Assembly: GCA_019242135.1 (NCBI GenBank) | Contig: JAFAWC010000021.1 | Coordinates: 1 to 17,163, forward strand | Direction of reading: 5' to 3' | Length of the DNA stretch: 17,163 nucleotides | Source of the DNA: Mycobacteriaceae bacterium | Lineage (GTDB): Bacteria > Actinomycetota > Actinomycetes > Mycobacteriales > Mycobacteriaceae | In this document: piece after piece, positions 1-6,008 of the stretch | Position numbering within the stretch: the stretch's first letter is position 1 | How the letters are laid out: each line of letters opens with the position of its first letter | Program-made: the position numbers and the translations under genes | Notes under the pieces: generated by a model | Database searches by the model: none | The model's input: only the letters and a program-made list of their open reading frames with translations | What the model was told of the DNA's origin: nothing

Positions 1-46
1 TGGTCACGGGGTTCCTGACCGCCTCCGGGCGCATCGCGTCGCTCAC
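1..46 (-). CDS. Start of an unidentified gene downstream of hemL (partial)
   Basis: A GTG at 46-44 overlaps the hemL stop (TGA at 45-43) in the GTGA arrangement typical of translationally coupled genes. The frame stays open to the window edge and reads [15 protein letters not shown]. An in-frame ATG at 34-32 is an alternative start. In M. tuberculosis, as I remember it, a histidine phosphatase-family gene follows hemL in the same direction, which would fit, but 15 residues cannot identify the product. The call rests only on the overlap and the open frame. Confidence 0.4.
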   Translation of the reverse strand, partial: MSDAMRPEAVRNPVT

Positions 47-1386
47 CGTCCCGGCTCCTGACTCGCTGCGGCCGCCTCGGCGGCGGCCGGTAGTGCGGCG
101 TCGATCACCGCGAAGGCGTCGTCGTCCATGGCGGCGTTGACGAACCACGCCTCGTACGGGCTCGGCGGCCCGTAGACGCCCCCGGCCAGCAGTGCGTGGA
201 AGAAGGCGGGGAACCGCCAGGTCTGCGTGGCCCTGGCGCTCGCGTAGTTGTGCACGGGTTCGCCGGTGAAGAAGACGGTGACCAGGTTCCCGGCGAACTG
301 TATCTGATGCGGCACGTCCGCCCTGGTCAGCGCCTGGTCGAACAGCTCGCCCAGCCGTTTCGCGTTCGCGTCCAGCGCGTCGTACACGGCGTCGTCTGCG
401 GCGCGCAGCGTGGCCAGCCCGGCGGCCACGGCGACCGGGTTCCCGGACAGCGTGCCCGCCTGGTAGACGGGCCCCAGCGGCGCGAGCCGCTCCATCACCT
501 CGGCGCGGCCCCCGAACGCCGCCGCCGGCAGGCCCCCGCTCATCACCTTGCCGAACGTGTAAAGATCCGCGGTCACCGGCTCCAACCCGTGCCAACCGGA
601 GCGGCTGACCCGGAACCCGGTCATCACCTCGTCGCTGATCAGCAGCGCGCCGGCGTCCTCGGTGACGCGGCGCAGCGCCGCGGTGTAGCCGGGGTCCGGC
701 GCGACGGTGCCCATGTTGCCCGGGCAGGCCTCGGTGATGATCGCCGCGATCTGCTCGCCGTACCGGGAGAACGTCTGCTCGACGGCGCTGACATCGTTGT
801 ATGGCAGCACGATCGTGTCCGCGGCGGTGGCGCCGGTCACCCCCGGCGAGGACGGCAGGCCCAGCGTCGCAACGCCTGACCCTGCATCGGCCAGCAGCGC
901 GTCGACGTGGCCGTGGTAGCAGCCGGAAAACTTGACGATCTTCGGCCGGCCGGTGAACCCGCGGGCCAGGCGCACCGCGCTCATCGTGGCCTCCGTGCCG
1001 GAGTTGACCAGCCGGAGCCGCTCGGCCGGCGGCACGCGTCGGCTGATCTCGGCGGCGAGCTCGGTCTCCGCCGGGGTCGGCGCGCCGAAGGACAGGCCCG
1101 TGGCAGCGGCGCGCTGGACAGCGTCGACGACAGCGGGGTGCGCGTGGCCCAAGATCATCGGTCCCCAAGAGCACACCAGGTCGACGTAGCGGTTGCGGTC
1201 GGCGTCGACCAGCCAGTAACCCCGCGCCGACGTGATGAACCGCGGTGTGCCGCCCACCGACTTGAAGGCGCGCACCGGCGAGTTCACCCCCCCGGGAATC
1301 AGCGCACACGCCTCGGCGAACAGCCGGGCGGAGGCAGCAGCACGCGCGATGCCGCTGTCGCGTGAGACCTGCTCGGCGCTGCTCAT
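43..1386 (-). CDS. hemL: Glutamate-1-semialdehyde 2,1-aminomutase
   Basis: HemL converts glutamate-1-semialdehyde to 5-aminolevulinate, the second step of the C5 tetrapyrrole pathway, as a cytosolic PLP enzyme. The protein is a full-length class III aminotransferase fold (447 residues). Visible features are the VNSPVRAF substrate-binding segment near residues 34-41, [11 protein letters not shown] for the cofactor phosphate (129-139), the YHGH segment, DEVMTGFR around 252-259, and the PLP lysine in FGKVMSGG (about K280). ATG at 1386 is chosen because the MSSAEQ start matches the length I remember for the M. tuberculosis protein and GGTGG lies just upstream; GTG at 1392 would add two residues. 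It follows the Ddn-type gene by 51 bases and may be partly read through from that cassette. It is separated from hemACDB by about 3.5 kb but supplies the same pathway. Confidence 0.96.
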   Translation of the reverse strand: MSSAEQVSRDSGIARAAASARLFAEACALIPGGVNSPVRAFKSVGGTPRFITSARGYWLVDADRNRYVDLVCSWGPMILGHAHPAVVDAVQRAAATGLSFGAPTPAETELAAEISRRVPPAERLRLVNSGTEATMSAVRLARGFTGRPKIVKFSGCYHGHVDALLADAGSGVATLGLPSSPGVTGATAADTIVLPYNDVSAVEQTFSRYGEQIAAIITEACPGNMGTVAPDPGYTAALRRVTEDAGALLISDEVMTGFRVSRSGWHGLEPVTADLYTFGKVMSGGLPAAAFGGRAEVMERLAPLGPVYQAGTLSGNPVAVAAGLATLRAADDAVYDALDANAKRLGELFDQALTRADVPHQIQFAGNLVTVFFTGEPVHNYASARATQTWRFPAFFHALLAGGVYGPPSPYEAWFVNAAMDDDAFAVIDAALPAAAEAAAASQEPGR

Positions 1387-1437
1387 GACCACCAGTGTCC
1401 CAGCCCGGGCGCGGCAGCGACTACGGGGTGTAGTTGA

Positions 1438-1836
1438 TCAACCCGTCGTCGTGAGCGCGAACACCGGATGGTCGGCCTCGCGCGGAAGTTTCCGGAAGTA
1501 ACCCTCGACGGTCCTGCCGGCCTTCTCGCGGTAGGCGGTCAAGATCCGCTGGCGGTCCTGCTCGGGGACTTCGCGGGCACGGTAGCCCGTCGTGCCCGAC
1601 TTGTTGCTGATCGTGATGTCCGGGTTGGCCCGAACGTTTTTCACCCACTGCGATTCGCCGCGGGTAGACACCAGGTATTTGGTGCCGTCGACGTCGACCG
1701 TGAGCACTGGAATCTTTTGCGGCTCTTTGCTGCCGCGTTTGGCAACGGTGAGCGTTTCGGTGTCGGCGATCCCTGTCGCCATCGCGATCGGATTGAAAAT
1801 CTTGGCAGTGAACCAGGGCGGCTTAAGGTAGGCCAT
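1438..1836 (-). CDS. Ddn-type F420-dependent nitroreductase/quinone reductase family protein
   Basis: This 132-residue protein resembles the deazaflavin (F420)-dependent nitroreductase family (PF04075, Ddn/FGD-linked reductases), small split-barrel proteins that use reduced F420 to reduce quinones and other acceptors. Family-like features are the N-terminal aromatic/hydrophobic stretch (FTAKIFNPIAMA), the KIPVLTVDVDGTKYLVSTRG strand pair (41-60) and the WVKNVRANP motif (64-72), which helps bind F420 in characterised members. It starts 3 bases after the TetR stop codon, so it should be the last gene of the DUF2236-TetR transcript. The physiological substrate cannot be told from sequence; a redox partner role for the neighbouring oxygenase is only inference. 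Confidence 0.85.
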   Translation of the reverse strand: MAYLKPPWFTAKIFNPIAMATGIADTETLTVAKRGSKEPQKIPVLTVDVDGTKYLVSTRGESQWVKNVRANPDITISNKSGTTGYRAREVPEQDRQRILTAYREKAGRTVEGYFRKLPREADHPVFALTTTG

Positions 1837-1839
1837 GAC

Positions 1840-2475
1840 CTACGAGTTTGATGGCCGGGATGCAGTTACCGCAACTGACGACCTCAGACGCACCGTCCGC
1901 ACCGCTGTGGGCAGGCTCGGGAGGAAGTGCGTGGCGGCGAATGCCCTGACGTCATCCGGTGTGGAAAGCGGGCGCGCTGACGGCAGCAGCAGCAACATTG
2001 CCGCGTAGCGCAGAATCGTGTCGGCCAGCTCGGTGACTGTCTCGTCGCCGACCTGAGCGGCGAAGCCGGCCGGAAAGATCACCCGCAGTGCGTCGGCCAT
2101 CCGCGCCACCACGGCGGGATAGTGCAGTCGACTCAGGGCAAGTGTCAGCTCCGGCTCCTCGGTGATCATCCGGTTGAGAACTCGGTGATGGCGCAGTTGC
2201 ATGATCGCCGACGTGAACGCCTCCACGTAATAATTGCTCTGGGGTCCGGCGTTTTTGAGCTCGTTGGCGATGTCTGCGAACAGCATCGCATTCTCGCGGT
2301 CGATCACCGCGGTGACGAGTTCGTCGCGGCCGGCGAAGCGCCGGTAGATCGTCATCCGGCTCACCCCGGCGCGCCGCGCAACGTCGTCGAGCGCCGCCCT
2401 GCGAAATCCGTGCCGCTCGAACTCGACGACGGCGGCGTCCAGGATTGCCGCGGTGACCGGATCAGGATCGGCCAT
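1840..2475 (-). CDS. TetR-family transcriptional regulator
   Basis: A 211-residue one-domain repressor. Residues 7-55 form the TetR DNA-binding domain: [16 protein letters not shown], then [25 protein letters not shown] (helix-turn-helix about 29-48, recognition helix with SRMTIYRRF). The remainder is the variable helical ligand-binding and dimerisation part. The ATG lies inside the 3' end of the oxygenase gene (14-base overlap) with GGAG six bases upstream, so the two are probably translationally coupled. The gene sits in the middle of the cassette and most likely represses its own operon through the palindrome at 3325-3350. Its inducer is unknown. Confidence 0.9.
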   Translation of the reverse strand: MADPDPVTAAILDAAVVEFERHGFRRAALDDVARRAGVSRMTIYRRFAGRDELVTAVIDRENAMLFADIANELKNAGPQSNYYVEAFTSAIMQLRHHRVLNRMITEEPELTLALSRLHYPAVVARMADALRVIFPAGFAAQVGDETVTELADTILRYAAMLLLLPSARPLSTPDDVRAFAATHFLPSLPTAVRTVRLRSSVAVTASRPSNS

Positions 2476-3316
2476 AGCCGCTCCGCGCGAACGTGTTGTA
2501 CCGCAACCGCATTGGCAGCTGGGCCCATAACCAGTTGACGGTCCGTGACTGGCACAGCGCGGCGAACCGCCGGTAGCGCCGCTCCTGACGATCGCTCCAC
2601 GGCAGCCCGAGAAGCGTTCGCGCTCGCGGCGGCAGGCCCCCGGTGGTCAAAAACGCGGCGATCGGGTTGAACGCCGGCGCGATGACCCGCCACACCGCGC
2701 GCGGCACCGCCTGGGGGCGCGGGAAGCCCTTCGTGACGTAACCGACGCCGTATTTCGCGGTGGGATGGGCGACCACGACCTCGTCGAGCATCCACTTCCA
2801 ATAGCGTTCGAACGCTGCGTAATCCGGCGGCATCGGCCGGTCGCTGACGCAGTAGCGCCGGTACCACGTCTTTGATTCCAGGTAGATCTGTTCCTTCTCG
2901 GCGCGCGTCAACCGCTTGACGAAGGTGTCAGCGAAATACAGCACCTGATCGACGAACGTCGCGTGCGCCCAGAAGTACGTGTCGGGATCGAGTGCGTGAT
3001 ACCGCGCGCCGTCTGGCATGTTGCCCTTGATCTCAAGGTGGAAGTCGCGGACCTGCTGTCCGGGATGATCGGCGTCTGACCCGTAGACCGTGTTGAAGAT
3101 CGGCGGCAACGACCGCTTCAACCGGGCCGCGGTGTCGGTGAAGAACACCGAGTGGTCGAGCACACCCTGGCCCAGTTCGGCAAGCATGTTCTGCAGCACC
3201 GCGGGCCGAGGGCCAATCAAAAACATCCGGTTGTCGCCGAAATAGCGCCACACCATCGACTGCGGACCCAGCGGCAGGGCATCCACGTCCGGCGATGACG
3301 GGGCGAGATCACTCAT
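2462..3316 (-). CDS. DUF2236 / MpaB-type oxygenase family protein
   Basis: The 284-residue protein carries the DUF2236 (ER-bound oxygenase MpaB / latex-clearing Lcp-like) pattern: [20 protein letters not shown] near the N terminus (23-42), then [17 protein letters not shown] (105-121), with His107 and His118 placed like the conserved histidines of this largely helical family, and a YWKWMLDE segment. Some family members bind heme b and cleave carbon-carbon double bonds; most mycobacterial ones are uncharacterised. No signal peptide is seen, so a cytosolic or membrane-associated place is likely. It is the first gene of the three-gene cassette and no Shine-Dalgarno stands before its ATG, consistent with a leaderless transcript. 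The substrate is unknown. Confidence 0.85.
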   Translation of the reverse strand: MSDLAPSSPDVDALPLGPQSMVWRYFGDNRMFLIGPRPAVLQNMLAELGQGVLDHSVFFTDTAARLKRSLPPIFNTVYGSDADHPGQQVRDFHLEIKGNMPDGARYHALDPDTYFWAHATFVDQVLYFADTFVKRLTRAEKEQIYLESKTWYRRYCVSDRPMPPDYAAFERYWKWMLDEVVVAHPTAKYGVGYVTKGFPRPQAVPRAVWRVIAPAFNPIAAFLTTGGLPPRARTLLGLPWSDRQERRYRRFAALCQSRTVNWLWAQLPMRLRYNTFARSGYGRS

Positions 3317-3323
3317 CGGGACA

Positions 3324-3329
3324 ATGTTA
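3324..3329 (-). promoter_or_regulatory. Probable -10 box of the DUF2236-TetR-Ddn operon
   Basis: On the minus strand TAACAT fits the mycobacterial TAnnnT -10 pattern and ends 7 bases before the oxygenase ATG. Transcription would therefore begin at or one base before the start codon, giving a leaderless mRNA, which is common in mycobacteria and agrees with the missing ribosome binding site. No convincing -35 box is seen. The box overlaps the left arm of the operator palindrome. Confidence 0.45.
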
Positions 3330-3350
3330 CAACCTATGCACTCTGTAACA
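3325..3350. promoter_or_regulatory. Putative TetR operator: perfect 7-bp inverted repeat with 12-bp spacer
   Basis: TGTTACA (3325-3331) and TGTAACA (3344-3350) are exact reverse complements separated by 12 bases. The site lies immediately upstream of the oxygenase start and overlaps the likely -10 box. A two-fold symmetric, comparatively AT-rich site at the promoter of an operon that encodes its own TetR regulator is the expected form of an autoregulatory operator. Binding by this particular protein is inferred. Confidence 0.7.
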
Positions 3351-3379
3351 CGGGCGGCCGCTAATTGTCCGGGCGGCCG
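3351..3379. repeat. Short direct repeat of CGGGCGGCCG around a stop codon
   Basis: CGGGCGGCCG occurs at 3351-3360 and again at 3370-3379, flanking the stop codon of the small membrane protein at 3363-3361. Because CGGCCG is self-complementary, the two copies could also pair as a GC-rich hairpin at the end of the hem transcript. No T-run follows, so it is not a standard intrinsic terminator, though mycobacterial terminators often lack one. Confidence 0.3.
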
Positions 3380-3612
3380 GACCGACGCCAGCGGGCGAGG
3401 CCGACGACCAGCAGCACGCCGGTGAGCGTGCCGAGCACAAACGCCAGCGCCAGCAACGGTGGGTAATAGACGGCCGACGTGGTGGTCGGTTCACCGTCGG
3501 CGATCGGTGGGATCACCACCGTCGACACCGAATGCAGCCAGGTGACGACGCATCCGACCGCCGCCGCCACGGCCAGCAGTAACTCAAGCACGGCGCGCGG
3601 ACGGCCCGTCAC
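3361..3612 (-). CDS. Small two-helix membrane protein, last gene of the hem cluster
   Basis: Starting at GTG 3612, the frame encodes 83 residues: one hydrophobic helix at about 7-25, a short loop rich in Ser/Thr/Pro, a second helix at about 51-72, and a basic tail (ARWRRSGR). GTG is chosen because it forms a GTGA overlap with the stop of the preceding gene (TGA 3611-3609). The same frame stays open further upstream, but that part is the shadow of the preceding gene and lacks membrane character. It is probably the counterpart of the roughly 100-residue membrane protein that I remember downstream of hemB in M. tuberculosis (Rv0514). Function unknown. Confidence 0.7.
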   Translation of the reverse strand: MTGRPRAVLELLLAVAAAVGCVVTWLHSVSTVVIPPIADGEPTTTSAVYYPPLLALAFVLGTLTGVLLVVGLARWRRSGRPDN

Positions 3613-4112
3613 GACGCCGCGCCGGGCGGCCGGTTCTCCAGACTTTCCTGACCCAGCAGCTCCGCCAGTGCCGCGCGCAGCTGTTTGTGCTTGCGCGCCC
3701 ATGCCTGCACGGTGCGGCCCTCGATGAGCCTGAGCCCTATTCCGGTGCGGCCGCGCGGCACGCCCGTCAGCTCTCCCAGCGCGCGCGACGACTGCCACTT
3801 CGCCGGCTCGGCGCCCGATTCGGGTTCCGGAAACATCCGCAGGATGCTGTTCACATCGATGGTCTCGGTGCCCTGTCGCAGCGTCTCGCGCGTCAATTCG
3901 ACCGATGTGTGAATCCGCGCCGCCTTCACCTGGATGGCCAGGAAACCGGAGACGAGAACGAGAAACAGAATCGGCGCGAGCAATTGGACGCCGAGGCCGG
4001 AATTGATCTCGATGCCCAGCATCATCAGCGCCGATACCGGTCCGGCGAGCACCCAGTACCAAGTCGCCCCCGGCTCGTGGAACAGCAGTTCGGGCGGGGC
4101 GACGTCAGGCAC
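3609..4112 (-). CDS. Conserved mycobacterial membrane protein with C-terminal cytosolic domain
   Basis: A 167-residue protein with a GTG start that overlaps the end of the preceding gene by 8 bases. Two hydrophobic helices (about 18-36 and 42-62) are followed by a soluble region of about 100 residues that alternates strand-like stretches (ARIHTSVELTRETLRQG) with the conserved-looking GVPRGRTGIGLRLIEGRTVQ (117-136) and a basic helix AWARKHKQLRAALAELL. I do not recognise a named domain; the layout of two helices plus a beta-rich tail recalls membrane-anchored PH-like proteins, which is only a structural guess. The tight packing behind hemB suggests co-expression with heme synthesis. Confidence 0.75.
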   Translation of the reverse strand: MPDVAPPELLFHEPGATWYWVLAGPVSALMMLGIEINSGLGVQLLAPILFLVLVSGFLAIQVKAARIHTSVELTRETLRQGTETIDVNSILRMFPEPESGAEPAKWQSSRALGELTGVPRGRTGIGLRLIEGRTVQAWARKHKQLRAALAELLGQESLENRPPGAAS

Positions 4113-4497
4113 CGTCGGCTCCCAGATTGACAGCGTCGAACCAGGTGGATGCGGTCTCCCGAGTGGCCGAGACGATCGCTACGAGCAGCGGGGTCACCGC
4201 CACCACGGCGAAGAGGTTTACCCCGCCCAGCAACACCGCGGTCGCCAGCACGAGCACGACCGCAACGATTGACAGCACGACGCTGGCGCGGCGAAAACGC
4301 TTGTCGCCCCGGCGCGTCCGGCCAGCAAGGTAGCCGATCCCCAGACCCAGCACGACGCACACGCCGGCGACTCCGCGGTAGTACATTCCGGCCACCGTCA
4401 TCTCGAGCAGCCCACCAAGGATCAGCAGAGCTCCCGCCGTGACCCAGCACCAGAAGGCCACCTCAACGATGCGGGGCCGCGGGTCAGCTGACGTCAT
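4105..4497 (-). CDS. Small four-helix membrane protein (second of a tandem pair)
   Basis: This 130-residue hydrophobic protein has four predicted transmembrane helices (about 13-32, 41-58, 70-90 and 94-112), with a basic cytosolic loop RTRRGDKRFRR between the second and third. By eye its layout and parts of its sequence match the gene directly upstream (4535-4945): an AF-x-W segment opening helix 1, and a basic loop ending in R-(F/W)-x-R before helix 3. Function unknown. It belongs to the train of short genes behind hemB, separated from the upstream one by 37 bases. Confidence 0.75.
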   Translation of the reverse strand: MTSADPRPRIVEVAFWCWVTAGALLILGGLLEMTVAGMYYRGVAGVCVVLGLGIGYLAGRTRRGDKRFRRASVVLSIVAVVLVLATAVLLGGVNLFAVVAVTPLLVAIVSATRETASTWFDAVNLGADGA

Positions 4498-4534
4498 AGT
4501 CGGACCAGCCTACTTGTGCGAAGCTTGCCCGCCA

Positions 4535-4945
4535 TCACCGAGTGAAAAACGCGTGGGCATCCTTGCGGTGCAACAGGTACACCCCTCCGGCGATCAGCAC
4601 CGAACCGAAGATGGCGGTGATTGCGTAGGTCACCGCGGCGCCCGTGCCGCGCGCAACGGTGAACAGGCTGGTGAGCACATAGACGACCGTGGCGACGCCG
4701 CCACCGGTGAGCACCGTGCGCGTCCAGCGGTAGCCCTGCCGCATCAACAGCAGAAACGTCACCACCACCGCGCACACCAGCACGAGAAACACACCGGTGA
4801 CCGCATACGCGATGACCCCGCCGGGCACGTTAGGCGCGAGCGCCGTGTCGACGGCCTGCCCCACCATGAGCAGCAGCAGAGCCGTCAGCCACAGACCGAA
4901 GGCGGTGTCGACGTCCACCGGGCGCGTGGGCGGTTGCTCCTCCAT
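4535..4945 (-). CDS. Small four-helix membrane protein directly behind hemB (first of a tandem pair)
   Basis: A 136-residue protein with four hydrophobic segments (about 15-36, 42-68, 78-98 and 103-125) and a basic loop RQGYRWTR between helices 2 and 3. The ATG lies five bases after the hemB stop codon, so it is almost certainly on the hemB mRNA. Its N terminus is acidic and proline-rich (MEEQPPTRPVDVD) with no cleavable signal. No catalytic or metal-binding motif is evident. It looks paralogous to the next gene. A role linked to heme or its precursors is suggested only by position. Confidence 0.75.
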   Translation of the reverse strand: MEEQPPTRPVDVDTAFGLWLTALLLLMVGQAVDTALAPNVPGGVIAYAVTGVFLVLVCAVVVTFLLLMRQGYRWTRTVLTGGGVATVVYVLTSLFTVARGTGAAVTYAITAIFGSVLIAGGVYLLHRKDAHAFFTR

Positions 4946-4950
4946 GTGTC

Positions 4951-6006
4951 TCAGCCGAGCCAGCGGGCGACATCAGCGGCCCAATAGGTCAGCACGATGT
5001 CGGCGCCGGCGCGACGAATGCTGGTAAGCGTCTCCAGCGCGGCCGCGCGCCCGTCGATCCAGCCGTTGGCCGCCGCGGCGGTGATCATCGAGTACTCACC
5101 GGATACCTGGTAGGCGGCCACCGGCACCGGCGAGATTTCCGCCGCCGCTGCGACCACGTCCAGGTACGCCATCGCCGGTTTGACCAAGATGATGTCGGCG
5201 CCTTCGTCGATGTCCAGGGAGATCTCGTGCACCGCTTCGCGGGCGTTGCCCGGCTCCTGCTGATAGGTGCGCCGATCACCGGACAGGCTGGACGCCACCG
5301 CCTCCCGGAACGGACCGTAGAACGACGACGCGAATTTCGCGGCGTAGGCGAGGATGACGGTGTCGGTGTGTCCGGCAACGTCGAGTCCGTTGCGGATGGC
5401 CGCGACCTGGCCGTCCATCATGCCGCTTGGCGCCACCACGTGGGCGCCCGATTCTGCTTGTGTGACAGCCATCTCGACGTAGCGCTCGACTGTGGCGTCA
5501 TTGTCGACCCGAGCCGACCCGTCCAATATCCCGCAGTGACCGTGGTCAGTGAACTCGTCAAGGCAGGTGTCGGCCATCAACACTGTGGACTCACCGAGCT
5601 CCTTGCTCAGATCGCGTAAGGCGATGTTGAGGATCCCGTCGGCGTCGGAGCCGGCCGAGCCGACGGCGTCCTTGTCCTCGTCACGCGGCACCCCGAACAA
5701 CATGATGCCCCCGACCCCGGCGGCGACGGCGTCAACCGCAGCCCTGCGCAGCGTCTCGCGGGTGTGCTGTACCACGCCGGGCATCGACGCAATAGGAACC
5801 GGTTCGTCGATCCCGTCGGCGACGAACATCGGCAACACCAGATGCCTTGGCTCCAATGAGGTCTCTGCGACCAGCCGGCGCAGCGCCGGTGTCGCGCGCA
5901 GTCGGCGCGGCCGCTTGGGCAGAGACGTATGTCGCGATGAGCCGCTTGCGCGAAGAGCCTCAGCTGGCGATGAGCCGCTTGCGCGAAGAGCCTCAGCTCT
6001 AGCCAC
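4951..6006 (-). CDS. hemB: Delta-aminolevulinic acid dehydratase (porphobilinogen synthase)
   Basis: HemB condenses two 5-aminolevulinate molecules to porphobilinogen in the cytosol. The two Schiff-base lysines lie in AYAAKFASSFYGPFR (K224) and ILVKPAMAYLD (K276), and DGILN, SGMMDGQ and YQVSGEYSM are intact. The metal-site segment DTCLDEFTDHGHCG (146-159) has Cys, Asp, Cys where classical zinc enzymes have three Cys. At 351 residues it is about 20 longer than the M. tuberculosis protein I remember: residues 4-25 are two copies of an 11-residue unit (AEALRASGSS plus P or R) encoded by the 33-base tandem repeat. No ATG, GTG or TTG exists between the repeats and the conserved RPRRLR, so GTG at 6006, two bases after the hemD stop, is the only usable start. 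Confidence 0.97.
   Translation of the reverse strand: MARAEALRASGSSPAEALRASGSSRHTSLPKRPRRLRATPALRRLVAETSLEPRHLVLPMFVADGIDEPVPIASMPGVVQHTRETLRRAAVDAVAAGVGGIMLFGVPRDEDKDAVGSAGSDADGILNIALRDLSKELGESTVLMADTCLDEFTDHGHCGILDGSARVDNDATVERYVEMAVTQAESGAHVVAPSGMMDGQVAAIRNGLDVAGHTDTVILAYAAKFASSFYGPFREAVASSLSGDRRTYQQEPGNAREAVHEISLDIDEGADIILVKPAMAYLDVVAAAAEISPVPVAAYQVSGEYSMITAAAANGWIDGRAAALETLTSIRRAGADIVLTYWAADVARWLG
5934..5999. repeat. Tandem pair of 33-bp repeats inside the hemB 5' end
   Basis: Units 5934-5966 and 5967-5999 are identical for 32 of 33 bases. Each contains GATGAGCCGCTTGCGCGAAG on the plus strand, the same core as the pairs at 14356-14409 and 16262-16327 with one extra C. Read on the minus strand, each unit gives 11 residues of HemB. 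The element points opposite to the gene. Confidence 0.95.
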
Positions 6007-6008
6007 CG

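Noticed and set aside
1387..1437. Separate promoter or regulatory leader for hemL
   Set aside because: The 51-base gap shows no clear -10 box, palindrome or riboswitch pattern that could be supported.
3613..4062. Upstream extension of the small membrane protein frame to 4062
   Set aside because: This part overlaps the membrane protein at 3609-4112 in another frame, has an Arg/Ala-rich composition without helices, and the GTGA overlap at 3612 gives a better start.
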